Origin: Chaetomium olivaceum
Lineage: Eukaryota; Ascomycota; Sordariomycetes; Sordariales; Chaetomiaceae
Length of the DNA: 64,000 nt
Direction of reading: 5' to 3'
Assembly (NCBI GenBank): GCA_039881045.1
Contig: JAYWVB010000026.1
Span: 124,001 to 188,000 of the forward strand
In this document: one piece after another, positions 32,638-45,312 of the stretch
Layout: each line of letters opens with the position of its first letter
Position numbering within the stretch: the stretch's first letter is position 1
Program-made: the position numbers and the translations under genes
The notes under the pieces: model-generated
The model's database searches: none
The model's input: only the letters and a program-made list of their open reading frames with translations
Told to the model about the DNA's origin: nothing

Positions 32638-35300
32638 ATGAAGTTCTCCCATAGCATCCAGTTCAATGCTGTTCCAGATTGGAGCAATCACTACATTGCC
32701 TACAGCAATCTCAAGAAGCTGTAAGTACTCCTTGGTTGTTCCGTGGTTTCTGGGGGGTTTTGATTTACTGACATGTCGTCCCAGAATATACCAGCTCGAG
32801 AAGGCCATCCACCAGCCAGCGGGCGACGCCGAGTCCCGGCCGCTGATACAAGGCGATGATCCCGAAGCCGTTTTTGGCCGTGCCCTAGACGTGGAGCTAG
32901 AGAAGATCACATCTTTCTATGTCCTTAAAGAGAACGAGCTCTTCGAAGAAGTAGACCTCCTGCTTAAGGATGCCGGGGAGTTCGAGGAAGAGGCGGGCGT
33001 CGCCGATGAGGTTCGCCCAGCCTCTCGGGCCATCGAGAGGTCAAATTCCAACCCGGGGCGGCTTCGGAGAGACAGCACGCGTAGCCAGCTGTCCACCGAG
33101 GATGGCATGGATGAGGACAGTGACGACGAAGGGGACGAGGAGACAGGTCTCACCAGCAAGAGGCGGAGCAGAAGCTTCGGAGGGCGCGGTATGCGCAACT
33201 CGATGATGGCGTCGACCGATATGACAGCATCAACCGACTTCACGCGGTCGGTGCGGAGAATGAGCATGAACTACGACGACTACGCCGAGCAAGCCGTCCT
33301 GTTCTCATCGGGGATCATGCTCAAGAAGCGGATGATCAACATCTACGTCCAGCTGTGCGAACTCAAATCGTATATTCAGTTGAACCGAACCGGTTTTAGC
33401 AAGGTCCTAAAGAAGTTCGACAAGATCATCGATCGCCGGCTGAGACCCAAATACATGAGCACATTTGTCGACACCGCCTACCCATCCGCGCCGACACTAC
33501 AAGGGGCCTGGAAGAGCGGATTACGCAGATGGTGCAAGCGTACAGTGTGATCGTAACCAAAGGTGACTCGGAGACGGCGATCCGGGACCTCAGATCGCAC
33601 CTGAGAGAGCACGTCGTATGGGAACGAAACACGGTCTGGAGAGATCTGATCGGGTTGGAACGGCGGGCCGAGGCCGCCAGCCTGGGGCATACCCTCCTTG
33701 GGGTTGACCCTGATGCCCAGAGGACGCGGTTGCAAGGCGACGATGAGATCGTTTTGCCGACCAAGGAGATAACGACGCCCCTAGGCCGCCTCGTCTGTCC
33801 CACATGGTTGCTTACCTCGACGACGCTCACCCTCATCATTATCATCGCGCTCTTCTTCTCGCTCCTCTACATTCCCATCATGGAGAGAGCCGAGCAGCAG
33901 AACTGCCTGGCTATGCTGGTACTCGTCAGTTTGCTTTGGGCCACCGAGGCGCTCCCCTTATTCGTGACATCCCTCATCATTCCTTTCCTCTGCGTCGTCC
34001 TTCGAGTCTTCCGCGACAAGGAGAAGCCGCACGAGAGGCTGGGCTCCAAGGAGGCTACCACCGCCGTCTTCGCCGCTATGTGGACGCCTGTCATCATGCT
34101 CCTGCTCGGCGGCTTCACCCTCGCAGCCGCGCTCTCCAAGTGCGGCATCGACAAGCGCATCGCCACCTTTGTCCTCAGCAAGGCCGGCACACGCCCCAAA
34201 ACGGTGCTAATTGCTAACATGGCCGTCGCCGCCGTCGCCAGCATGCTGATCAGCAACGTCGCGGCACCCGTCCTTTGCTTCGGCATCATCGAGCCCATGC
34301 TCCGCAACCTGCCTGCCGGCTCCCCTATGTCTAAGGCCGTCATCATTGGCATCGCCCTGGCCTCCAATATCGGCGGCATGCTCTCCCCGATTGCTTCGCC
34401 CCAAAACGTCGTCGCCATCGGCATCATGGAGCCGCCGCCCACCTGGGGCCAATGGTTCTTCATCGCCCTCCCTGTCGGCATCATCTCCCTCTTCTTCATA
34501 TGGCTTCTCCTGCTCCTCGCCTTCAAGCCTGGCCGCGGCACCACCATTGTGCCCGTCCGCCCCGTGCGCGACCCGTTCACGGGCGTGCAGTGGTTCGTCT
34601 CGGCCGTGACTATCGCCACCATCGGCCTGTGGTGCGCCTCACACAGCCTGGAGAGCGTCTTCGGCGACATGGGCGTCATCGCCATCATCCCCATCGTGCT
34701 CTTCTTCGGCGTCGGCATCTTGACCAAGGAGGACTTCAACAACTTCCCCTGGACCATCATCATTCTCGCCGCCGGCGGCCTGTCCCTCGGCAAGGCCGTC
34801 AACTCGTCAGGCCTCCTGCACACCGCCACCCGCGCCATCACCGAGCATGTCGAAGAGTACAGCTTGTACGGTGTCCTGGTCGTGTTTTCGAGTCTGATTC
34901 TCGTCATCGCCACCTTCATCAGCCACACCGTCGCCGCGCTCATCATCCTGCCGCTGGTGTACAACGTCGGCAAGGGCCTGGACGAGCCCCATCCCAACCT
35001 CCTGGTCATGGCCGGCGTGCTGATGTGCAGTGCCGCCATGGCCCTACCGACGAGTGGGTTCCCGAATATGAGTACGTTTCCTTTCTCATCCCCTTTAAAC
35101 CTCTTTACTCTTCCCCAGCAAATAAACCTCTCTCGTTACTAACACAACAACTCCTAGCTGCCATCATGAAAGAAGACCCCGCCGGCCAGCGCTACCTCAA
35201 AGTCAAGCACTTCATCCGCGTCGGCGTGCCTAGCAGCATCATCGCGCTCGCCGTGACCGTCTCGGTCGGGTACGTGGCGATGAGAATCACGGGCATGTAA
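32638..35300 (+). CDS. SPX-domain low-affinity phosphate transporter (PHO91/PHO90 type), one frame break
   Basis: The protein joins an SPX inositol-pyrophosphate sensor to a DASS/Na-sulfate-symporter-like phosphate permease. Yeast Pho91 exports vacuolar phosphate, while Pho87/Pho90 import it; sequence reading alone does not decide which. Exons are 32638-32720, 32785-35071 and 35158-35300, about 837 residues. SPX starts MKFSHSIQFNAVPDW and includes ELEKITSFYVLKENELFEEV and GFSKVLKKFDKI. The permease holds about ten helices, with NCLAMLVLVSLLWATEALPL, SNIGGMLSPIASPQN and AALIILPLVYNVGKG. The frame breaks at 33481-33483, where CCC should probably be CCCC; RADTTRGLEERITQM then follows. The start is the canonical SPX Met, but see the open frame upstream. 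Confidence 0.9.
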
Positions 35301-36083
35301 TGAATGATTGGGGGACCATTATCATCATCATCGTCATCGTCATCACCATCATTGGATTAGGAAAGATATTATCTCGATTCTTGGGAGAGAATCTGGGAAA
35401 CAGAGAGAGAGGGAGATATGGTAGTTGGTTAGGTTGGAGGCTGGTGTGGATAGGCAGATCGGGGTTGGTTGGAAAGGCGTGCGTGCGTGGTGGGAGGGAG
35501 GGAGGGAGGGTTGCATCTGTTACATTACATCACAAGTACATGACTGCATGGCGGGGTTGGGAGGAGTAGGGTTTGTTCCGTTTGAAGAGGGGCGTCTCTT
35601 TTTGTTTCTTTCCTTTTTTCTCCCTCCGAAATACCCGCGGATAGAATAGTTTTCAGCTGGCGCGGGCCCTGGAGGCGGCTAGACATACCGGCAATGGCTC
35701 TTGAGGAGTTGGTAATCGGTTCAGTGTAATCTTGGTCGGAATGCATTGTGGTTTCAGGTTCCGCTGCAATGCAGGAGGGCCCAATGCGTATATTCAATCC
35801 CCATTACCACTTCCAAATGATTGAGTTGATCATGTCACACATTATACCACCCACCGAGTTCCTTACTCCTTGTCCTTCATCACCGTCTTCCCAACCCCCT
35901 CCTGATGATATCAAACTAGCAAATAAATGGGGTATCAAGTAGCACGGTATACGGTATTTCTTAACCAGCCACAGTTGCCGAGAAAAACCAAGCCCAACAC
36001 CGGAAAAGTAACCATCGAAATGTCCTAAACACATCATCTCACTTCCCGCAAGACCCATCACCGTTCTCCAGATATCCGCAGGC
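35301..36083. other. Convergent intergenic region with trinucleotide repeat
   Basis: This holds the 3' flanks of two convergent genes. A TCA/TCG-type simple repeat is at about 35322-35354, and a GGGA repeat at about 35490-35510. No gene is supported. Confidence 0.5.
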
Positions 36084-37600
36084 TCAAACCACGGTGGCAA
36101 CCTGATTTGTAGGAGTCGTCGGCGACATCGGTCCGCCCGCGTTCCCGGTGGCAGCGTTATGTGTGTGGCCGTGTTGCCCAAGCGACAACACCCGTTGCAG
36201 GCTCCTCCTAAACAGCGCCTTGCCCGACGACCCAGCGCCCTCGTCAGAATGGGAATGGGACTGGGAATGGCCCAGCCCATTTTCCTTGTCCTTGTCTTTG
36301 GTATCCTTCACCTCCTGCGTCGCCGCCGTCGTGCTAGCCGTCTTGGTCGCCGCACCTCCCGAGCCACTAAACAGCCCGACGAGGCTCAGCCTTCTTCCGG
36401 AGCCGGAAGCCGCGGCTGCGTTCTTATTCCGCGCTGCTTCTGGGCCTTCCATTGACGCATAGCGATGACTTCGGCGTTCGGTGCAGGGACAGGGGCTGGG
36501 ACGGTGTAGAGAGTTTTCGGGGGCCATTCGCCATCGCGCTTCCAGCCGACGACGCAGGCACGCAGCATATCGGAGAGGTTGACGGGGCAGGATGGTTGCT
36601 GGCTCTGGACAACGACTTTATCGTAGAGGGAGCCGTACATGGACGGCTGGATCGAAGAACGCATTGAGTTTTGTGGCGGTAATAATGGGGGCGCGATGGG
36701 GACGACAGTGTGGACTGGGTGGAGGATGGCAGGGGCACTGGAGTCTTGCGAGATTGTCCTATGTGCGCCTGCCGAGTCCGAATCGGAGGCTGTTGTTGTG
36801 GATGTGCGAGTTGCAGTTGGCGAGATGGGTGAGGTTGGCCCAGGCGGCGAGCCCGAGGTGATGACGGCGCTTTGGGAGACCGACGACTGCGTCCTCTGGT
36901 GCCTCCAAAAGAGGCGGCGGGCGGAGGAAGGCGAGGCGGGGCTGGCTGGCTTCGGCTTCAACCGCACCGTTTTTGCGCCCGTCCAGGCATCACGGCGGGC
37001 TTCGAAGCATGCCAACCCAGGGTTCCATTTTGTCTCATCCCGCACGGCTCTTCTCCGGCACGCGCGCTTATTCTCGATGGAATTGTGGACGGCTGCTCCA
37101 ACCGCCTCCGGGCTGTCAAAGCGAAAGGGGGAGGCGGCCGAAGGTTGAAAGGGCTCATCGTCGTCTGATAGATCCGACGTCCATTCTGCCCGTGGCCGGA
37201 AGTGCACTGGATCCTCCGAGATGGTGCTGTACACCGACTCTGCGTCCGACTCGGAATCGGCCTCCTCCCCTGGATCCCTTAGGGTTTCCTCGTCGGCTGT
37301 CGTTAATGGAGGGGTCGAGTCTTGTGCAACGTCAACCGTTGCCTGGATGCCATCTTCTTGCACGGAGGCTGGGGTTTCTGCGGGGCTTGGTGCGGAAGCC
37401 ACCACGGGCGGCCATGTGAATTGCCAATCGTTACGTATCTTCTCTACAAGATACTTCCTTACGGCTTCCCTATTCCTAGTCTTGTCTTTGCTAACAAGAT
37501 CGGCGTCGATATCTGGCGGTGGCGGGACTCCCTGAGGGAATGAGTTACGGAATTTGGTGAAGGTCGTCTTCGGCGACCTATACAGATCTGAGAAGATCAT
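36084..37600 (-). CDS. Gag1-like / DUF4050 fungal protein, one frame break
   Basis: From the ATG at 37600 the gene encodes about 505 residues in one exon. The start MIFSDLYRSPKTTFTKFRNS and the motif RKYLVEKIRNDWQFTWPP are typical of the fungal DUF4050 (Gag1-like clamp) family. Further blocks match that family style: HFRPRAEWTSDLSDDDEPFQ, AACRRRAV-type basic stretch, LKPKPASPAS, and GWKRDGEWPPKTLYTV. The function in filamentous fungi is not known to me. The frame breaks near 36434, where coding GCAGCGC is probably GCAGGCGC; the frame then continues ARNKNAAAASGSGRRLSLVG and a Ser/His-rich tail to 36084. An open frame continues upstream to 37924, but the family N-terminus fixes the start. Confidence 0.75.
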
Positions 37601-39834
37601 GGTGGATGGAGTTGTGTTGGAGTGAAGCTCAAGGGCGAGGTGATCGCCACCGGTGGGCGCGCGTGACGGTCCTGGGGTAGCAACCTTTATAGGAATTGGC
37701 TGCGCGGGGAGTTGGAGCTGGCCCTGAGTGTGCGGGGCGACCAGCCCTGGAAGTGGTATGATGGCCTCGCCAAGCAGGCCGGGCTTGCCTGGACCTGTTG
37801 AAGGGGTGCAGCAAGGGTTAGTGATCTGCGTAGTTAACTTGGAGGCCAAGCTGCGGTGACATGTGCGCCTGCAGCCTCGTGCTTGGCCGGCTGTCGGGAG
37901 GGTCCAGAGCTGATGAAGTTGCACTCATCCACAGGTCGCGATGCTTGGCGAATTGCGGTACATGTGGGATATTCACGGGGATTAAATAGAAAAGAAAAAC
38001 TTGACGGTGAGGATGTTTGGTCTGGACTGCCAAGCGAGACCAAAAGAGGCAAGCTTGTGGCAAACTTGCCAAAACTGCCTAGACCGCGAATAGTGAACGA
38101 GGAAGGAACGACAAGTGACATACCGTGACCAGGTTGATGGAGGCCCAGGTTCTGTGCCGCCTGCGAATTCGAACTCACTGCCCGGAATGACCCGGCACGC
38201 CCAGCTGCTGTTGAGGGCAATGACAACCACAACCACCAGCTGGGGAGGCGTGCGTGGAGTCTCGGCCGTGCCCACAGCCGAGTCCGTCTCTCTTTGGCAG
38301 AGGGCTCTTCGTGGTACTTGGGTCAGGGATCAGCGATTTGTCGGACGGTTCGAGGACCTCTGATGAGATCAGCGGCCCGTCTTCGTCGTTGTGCACTGGC
38401 ATCCTGTTCCGCGTTGTGCTCAAAGCTTGGTCTGCAGCTTCCGGATTGGCTTGTCGAGCCTGTCCGAGTCTGGGGGAATGGCGGCAGGGTCCGACGCCAC
38501 CTTCGCTGCCCGGTCCTGTCAATGCCCTGTCAATTAAAGTCGCTTGGTCAATTCAAAGACACGCCGCTTCCCCGCTTTCAGCTTGGAGTGTCTGTTCCGT
38601 CTCGTTCTCTGTTCCTTCGCCTAACGACCTAGTACCGTTGCGTACGATGCTAGTATCCGGAGCTAAAATAAGAAAATGTTAGACAAGATAACCTCCAAGT
38701 GAGTGAGTTTAGTTTATGCTTGATGTTGAAAAAAACGTCGGCGGCAGTGAGCCGTAGGTGGCGCCAAAGTGGGGATACCGAGTTTCCTGCGCGGCGGGGC
38801 CGTCCGTTTTCGACGATCGTGTGACCAGGATCGAGGTTCCTCAGCGCTGCACGCGATCCCCTCTCTTTTGATGGGCATGGCCAATCACTGTCTTCTCATA
38901 TGCGCCTGCAGGGAGGGTTTCCCATAAAGTATCATTCGACCATGGCGTGCATGGGGAACAAACGCCCCATTCCTCTCCTCCAAGTTTCTTATTCAATACC
39001 CCAAATCCACCCCGAAATGCACCTTCACAAAATGCTCCTGTCGCTTCGCTTGTCCTGCCAGTGCTTGACCTTCAGCTTACGGCGGGGCTGTCTCGGAAGA
39101 GTCTAGCCTCTGTGGGGAATCTGCAGCTCTCCGGTACATGCATCGGCCAACTCCACTCCCGCAACCGACAGTCGCTTGAGTCGGCGGCGATGGGCGGTGA
39201 AGACGAAGTACAACTCCGTTGGCCGGCCGAGTCGAGTTGGCGACAAGTTTTGTACGAGATGATATGCTGTGCTCTATCGGCCGACAAGCCCCTGTCTACA
39301 AACTTGTTGTCCAGTTCCCCGCGGAGATGAAGATGACCCGCCAAATCACATTCCAGCGCACTTCTCTCGTTGTGTTGAAATAGTACATGCGTGTACGAAG
39401 TACAACAGTGGCGCCTGATCGCCCTCACAGGACCTGACAGACAGGGACTCCCACCTCCCTCCGCAACAGAGCTCCCACCAGTGGCCTCTGGTGGCTGCAC
39501 CCACACACCCAACGGCGTCCCCAAATGCCCCTTCAATCCATAACCCCACCATTACCCCAATAACCAAAGAAACTCTAATGCATGCCGTTGATAGTGGCAT
39601 GTCGTTTCGCATTACGACTGGCAGTAGTAGCCCACCCCGTGACAAGGCCCCATCTCCGTCGCAAATGCAAGATTCCGAGTGTCGCTCCGTACCAATCCCA
39701 ACTTTGCCGTCATTATCCACTCATAGCGAGACCACATTCTTGAAGGATACCACCATAACCATGTATCAGTCCCTATCTCAACCCAGGCCTAACCAAGCTC
39801 TCCCCCCCTTTGCGCCCCCCTCCCCTGACCCCGC
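37601..39834. other. Intergenic region, Gag1-like gene / PEX14
   Basis: About 2.2 kb containing the promoter of the Gag1-like gene and the 3' flank of PEX14. Several overlapping open frames on both strands occur at 37834-38680, all with composition like GC-rich non-coding DNA. I cannot support a gene or RNA. Confidence 0.35.
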
Positions 39835-40946
39835 CTACCGGCTGCTCGCCGGAAAGCTCCGGGTGCTCAGCAGCGCGCCCTTGACGCGCCTGATATTCTC
39901 TTTAGCGCGCTTGATCTCGTCGTCGGGCTCGTTCTTGCTCGCGCCGCCGTACATGGAGAAGTTGCCGGCAAAGTCGGTCGCGGCCGCCGCGTTGAGCTTG
40001 TCCACGTCCTGCTGCAGCACGTCCATCGTCGTGTGCACGTCGCCCAGCGTCTCGGTCTGGTCGTCCACGCTCTCGCTGAGCGACTTGAGTGCGGCGGTCA
40101 GGCGCGCGAGGCGCTGGCTCTGGTAGGTGGTGGGTGCTTCTTTTTGCTGTTGTTGTGACTGTTGGTGCGGGTACTGAAGGTTGGGGGACGAGGGGCGGGA
40201 GGTTTGGACGCCAATGTCTCGGTGGAAGAGCTCGGTCGGGTCGTCGTAGCTGCTAACCGCGTCGTCGTCGATGTGCTTTTCGGTGGTTCTGGCGTCTTTG
40301 GACTTGGCCGCTGGGATTTCGGAGACGACTGTCTCAAGTTTGGCGACGAGCTTTGCAAGGTCTTGGTTGGCTGTGTCGTGGAGCGAGATGCGCGCTTCGG
40401 TCAGTGTGTGGACCATGGGCTCGACAACGAACTTGCTTGCGCCGTAGACGATGGTGGACAAGCCGCCAAAGGCGTACAACGTGTTGAGGAAGCGATTGAC
40501 CGTCACCAGAGGTGGTGGGCGTGTGGGCTTGGTCAGGAACTCGGGGTATGTTACGATCGGTGGTCGGTCTTCCTTCTTAGACGGCGGCGGCTCTATCCTC
40601 TCTTCTGGAATCTGATGGTTGACGCCCCGTCAGTTCATGTCTGTAATAACCAGCCTGATGGGAACATACCGAGGCTTGTGATTCTTGCCGCCCATCCTGG
40701 GTCACCTCGTTTAACAGCCCCTCGATATCGCTGTCTACTAGTCCTTTGCTCTTGAGGAACTCGGCTTTGCGTTCTGGTGTTGTGTTCTTCACCTCTGCAT
40801 CTTGGAGAAACTTCTTTGCTTGCGCGAGCTTCTCTTCGCGGGGAGTGGCCTGCTCGGCCTCGGGCGCGGTCGCTGGTGCAACACTTTTGTTGATCTGCCG
40901 GGTTGGCCAGGACTCCCTGTTTGTTTTCCTCCTCGGATTCGCCCAT
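39835..40946 (-). CDS. PEX14: Peroxisomal docking protein PEX14, frame break near the start
   Basis: PEX14 forms the peroxisomal import docking complex and binds the PEX5 receptor. Two exons, 40946-40670 and 40611-39835, give about 350 residues. The conserved N-domain reads REEKLAQAKKFLQDAEVKNT followed by PERKAEFLKSKGLVDSDIEG and LLNEV. Exon 2 begins IPEERIEPPPSKKEDRPPIV, then a hydrophobic segment (FLNTLYAFGGLSTIVYGASK) and a coiled coil (LARLTAALKSLSESVDDQTE). The ATG at 40946 is a natural start, but the N-domain lies in another frame, so one base is extra or two are missing between about 40880 and 40940. An A run (AAAA near 40880) is one candidate site. The family assignment rests on the N-domain. 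Confidence 0.86.
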
Positions 40947-42535
40947 TGTTGTAGATGTTAAGAGTCAGGATAGTATGAGACCTTTGGCGCGTGTATGGGT
41001 AATGGTGGGGAGAGCAAGGCTGTGTTTGTTGGACTCGTTCCGTGACTGGCAATTCGGTGTTTGTAACGGGACTTGCCCGTGACGGAAGGCGACTGCCGAG
41101 GCTCGCCTTGCCAGCGGTAATTGGGTTCCTGGCCCGTGCATCCCAGCCCGGGTCGTGGGGCATTGGAACCGAACAGCCCCACCGAACTTACAGCCCCCGG
41201 CTCCGCTGGAACCGGGGCCCATCATAGCGCGGTCTGGTCTCTCGAGATCGCCTGGACCAGACTTGTGAATGTAAGATCCGGATGGATTTTGGTGTTTTCC
41301 ATGTTATCTAACCGGCAGTTTGGAATCACGCCGGCTGGAATTCCTTTTCCATATACATGCGTATACCTGTCTTGATATATATATTTTTACGATTACGCCG
41401 TCAGCTATTCACAACAGCCATCTCAGGTGGTTTGACCGTCCGGGCTTTGTTGAGAAAGCCAAAACAACACAGGAACATCACTGTGCTTGGTGGGTACACA
41501 GTCTCCTCCCAGTTGATGGAGAATGGATGATAGAGCGCTTGAGAGGATCGCACTCGGTATACTAATTTGAGATGTCCCTCTTTGCAGAGCGTCCGGAGAT
41601 AAACCTCGATAGTTTTCCGCGTCAGTTGCAGGAAACGAGCTGAAAGCAATATCGATCGAGATCAATCGGGACATCCGAGTCCAGCCACAACCGAATCTGA
41701 CCACCTAAAAATGTGAGTGATCTAATGCAGTGTTAAGCCACCTCTTCCAAAATGCTGCGGTGAAAAGGGGCGGCGCGACTGCGGGATGTTTCTGTTGTGA
41801 GATGTGGTCACCATCTGCGACGCGCAAGTGTCGAGTTAGCGAGGGATGATGGGACGAGACAACCCAGCCTGAAATGCAGTGTCGTGTCGCTGCAGCAGCC
41901 ATCAATCACGGCTTTGATTGCTTGTGAAACCTACCGTCATCCCAACTGTGCCGGCTGTGCCTCGATCGACATCCATCCAGCAACGACACAAAAAAAGGAG
42001 CGAGAAAAAAAGCATCCGAGCCAAAGGCTGCACGCGCTGTTCAACGCCAGCGACGCTTTTCAGAACGTCTCGGGCCGGGAACCTGCAGAATCCGGATAGC
42101 GAATGCCGGGTTTGCGGCGGATATCGCGCTTGGCTGGCTTGTCTGTGGGCACGCGGCTTGATGCCCCTGTGGCTTCTCTCCATTGGCACGCTGGCCTTTG
42201 ATTGAGCCTTCTCGCCACGGCAAGCTTATTCGAACGACACGCCCGACATGCCTGATGCCCCGGGCCATCTCTAAGCCAGATCCCCCACATCACTCGGACC
42301 CCGGCACAGACAAACGGACAATACCATCTCCCTCCCTCGCACTACATCTCGGGCTTCCGAGGTCACGACCAACAACACACAACAACCATCATCATCACCA
42401 TCACGATACATCACCATCGCCATCATCCTCACTTGAGCACACCGAGCATCTCCGTCTTTCATCCTAGGGATAGGCCCATCATATCGCCACATCACAACAG
42501 AAGCAGCAGCAGCAGCCCCTCTTCAAACCAGCATC
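40947..42535. promoter_or_regulatory. Divergent promoter region, PEX14 / IES2
   Basis: About 1.6 kb between divergent genes. A CAT/CAC-rich leader occurs at about 42370-42430 just upstream of IES2. No gene, RNA or mobile element was recognised. Confidence 0.4.
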
Positions 42536-44193
42536 ATGTCTTCGCGGCCCCGTCGCTCGGCCGCCCAGCGCGCCACCGTAGCAATCACTGACATGGCCGA
42601 CAGAGACCGAGAACCCACCGAGCAGCGCACCATGTCATCGCGCAGCTCCCGCCGCTCGGGGAACGGCATCGCCTCCTTCACCCGGGGCCCAGCCTCGTCG
42701 TCCCCGGCTGAAAGCAGTCCCGGTGGCGACGGTGGTGACGCCAACAATAACCAGCACATCCACCTGACCGTCAAGCTTCCGTCCAGCAAGCTGCGTCAGG
42801 CTACTAGCAGCGGTGCTACTAGCAGCAGCGGCAAGCGTAAGTCGACCGGCGGCAGCGTGACAGCCGCTGCCGGTAAGGGCGGGGCAAGCAGTGCTAGTAA
42901 GCGGACGAGGGGCGGGAAGAAGAGCTACGTTATTGAGAGTAGCGAGGATGAGGATGAAGAGGAAGAGGAGGAGGACGATGAGGACGATGATGACGAGGAG
43001 GAGGAGGAGGACGATGAGGATCGCTCGGTGGAGGGGTCTGAGATTCAGGTCGTGCCGCGGAGCTTTACCAAGGCTGAAAATGACGATGAGGACGAGGAGG
43101 AAGAGGAGGAAGAGGAGGATGATGAGCAGATGGAGGATGTTGGCGAAGATGACGCCGAGGGTGACGATGACGGGGACGACATGGATGTTGATGCGGAAGG
43201 CGATGACGACGATGCTGACGCAGATGGAGATATCGACATGGACGTCACCCCCGCGCCAAGGCCCCCGGCTATCAAGATCACCAAGCCTACCAGTAAGAAC
43301 ACATCGACTCCCAGCAAAGGGAGAAGCGCGCATGTGGCAAGACCCGTTGCCAGAGGTACAGCCGTGCCGAAATCCCGGGTTGTCAATGATGAGGAAGAGG
43401 ATGATGACGAGGAGCTGAGCGAGCTCGAGAGCGAGCCTGAAGACGTCACCGTTGAGGTTGCCAACGCCGAGGAAGACGCCGAAGGCGACGAAGACGAGGA
43501 CGTTGATGCCGAAGGCGAAGAGGAAATCGAGGTGGCCGACGAGGACGCCGAAGGCGAGGACGACGCGGAGCTCTTGAGCGGCGAAGACGACCTCAGCCGC
43601 GCCGACACGCCCGACCTGTCTAAGCTGACGGCCCGCCAGCGGGCCAAGTTGGGCGATGTCTCGCACGAGTACATGAAGCTATCCGATGGTACGGAACCCC
43701 CACTTCTTCTTCCTCCCCTATGGCGGGGATTCTAACGCGCATTCTAACACGCCACAGAGGTCCAAGCCAAAAAGCACTTCACTGCCGAGGAGCTCTCGAT
43801 GCGCCGCGCCGAGATGGCCCGGCGTAGACGCAACCTTAGCGACAAGCGCAACGAGGAAGTCAAGGTAACATTTTTTCAGCGCCCCCTTACTCTGTTACGA
43901 CTTAGTAAACTACCCATGATACTAACACCAACCCCCCGCAGATGGAAACAATCAACAAGCTCCTCAAGAAACAGGCACCGAAGACCACCCGCAAGAACGC
44001 CCTCATGGGCGGCGGCGATGAGACGCCCGACTCAGACGGTCAGCGTGCCGATCCCATGTTCGTCCGCTGGGTGAGCACCAAGACTGGCAACAGGGTGGGC
44101 GTGCCCGATGATCTGCTCACTGGGCCCGCGGGGGAGGTGTTCAAGCCCGGCGGACAGGGACTTCGGGGGAAGATGGTTGAGGAGGTGTCTTGA
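42536..44193 (+). CDS. IES2: INO80 chromatin-remodelling subunit IES2 (PAPA-1 domain)
   Basis: Ies2 activates the INO80 remodeller. Three exons, 42536-43688, 43758-43864 and 43942-44193, give 1512 nt and 503 residues with an intact frame. The N-terminus is Ser/Arg-rich, and residues of about 135-360 form very acidic Asp/Glu runs broken by a basic linker. The PAPA-1 domain starts at LTARQRAKLGD and continues across intron 1 as EVQAKKHFTAEELSMRRAEM, ARRRRNLSDKRNEEVK and METINKLLKKQAPK. The tail ends FVRWVSTKTGNRVGVPDDL then a Gly-rich end. Antisense frames to the acidic runs are open but are artefacts. Confidence 0.88.
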
Positions 44194-45312
44194 TTGTGGA
44201 TTGGGAGATTGTACACTTGGGAGGGTCTCTTTTAGGTCAGATAAGAGTGTTTATTGGCGTTTTGGGGGCGAGCACACGAATGGTGTCTCGTTATTGGCGG
44301 TCTGGTAGTAATAGATGGCGTTTCTTTACACTGGAGCCACACCCTGCATCTTGGTGAGGGAGTGATATACTGTGCTCCATATCTTCTCCCGGGCCTTTTC
44401 TTTTCCCTGCGTTGGAGTATATCGCATCCCTCATTCCCAGGGTAAGTCTCTTGTTAAACCAGGCTTACCATTTTCCCTTGCCCAGCTGGATTATGGCATG
44501 GTTCTTCCCCCTGGGTCTAACCCAAACGCAGACGACATCTTCCTGGGCAGCATCCGCCAGCCATGCAAGAAGAGCAAGTACACTACTTCATGTACTCAAG
44601 TAGGAGTTGTTTTGCTGTTCCGTCCCAGCCACCCAAGTAAAATCCCGCAGGGGCAGTTTCTACGACTGGAAGTGGCACAACAGTGCACTTTTCTTCTACT
44701 CCTACCGTGTCTCTGCCCTCAACACTTCTGGAGGTTGGGAATTTTGGAACTTATAATCTTGCAGCACTTTTTAACACTGTTTCGCGGGGTAAGTTGGCAG
44801 GAGTTGGCAAAAGTTTTCGTTCCTTCCAGCCACTGATTCCCACTTCTTCCTCTTGTGGTTTCTGAATCGACTCTCTTTTCCCACCACTCTACCACCAACT
44901 TTTGTCTTCAACAACCAAAACTCTGCTTTGAAATTTCTTCTGCAGTGGATCTCACGTTGAGTATATTTCTCCTCGTCAGCTCAATCTTGGCTGTCTGACT
45001 TCTGGACCGCGTTCTGCTTCTTTTACCCCGGGGTTCGCCAACCCGGCCACCGAGTTCGAGATAATCCGCTCCCACACGCGAATTCTCCGTTTCTCGCGTT
45101 GGCTTCGCGTTCTGAAAACCTTCTCCTTCCTCAAGTTCTTTCGCTTCTTCTACCCCTCTTCAGCTTTACTGCTCAACCGATCTCGCATTTCGCAACAACC
45201 ACTCCATCAAAACCACCACCGACTCATCGCGCATCCCGCCGCCGATTATGCGGCATTGATTCAGCTATCGACTCTCTTCACATTGTAACTGGTCTATCGA
45301 CACGATAAAAAA
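44194..45312. promoter_or_regulatory. Long promoter/leader of the Q/N-rich gene
   Basis: About 1.1 kb between IES2 and the next start, same strand. The last 450 bp is pyrimidine-rich and looks like a long 5' leader. It contains a minimal upstream open frame, ATG CGG CAT TGA, at 45248-45259. Confidence 0.5.
45248..45259 (+). promoter_or_regulatory. Minimal upstream open reading frame (Met-Arg-His-stop)
   Basis: A three-codon open frame ends 53 nt before the main ATG at 45313. If the leader is transcribed through it, it could reduce or tune initiation at the main start. Transcript extent is not shown by sequence. Confidence 0.4.

Noticed and set aside
33804..35300. Overlapping His/Arg-rich frame on the plus strand in the transporter gene
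   Set aside because: It is a shifted frame of the permease helices with no independent support.
2337..40946. A functional cluster for membrane traffic and nutrient signalling (Hook, ATG8, HbrB, VPS39, phosphate transporter, PEX14)
   Set aside because: The genes are interspersed with unrelated ones on both strands, and shared location alone is not evidence of a system.
42635..43674. Long minus-strand open frames over IES2
   Set aside because: They are the antisense of acidic Asp/Glu codon runs and have no family features.
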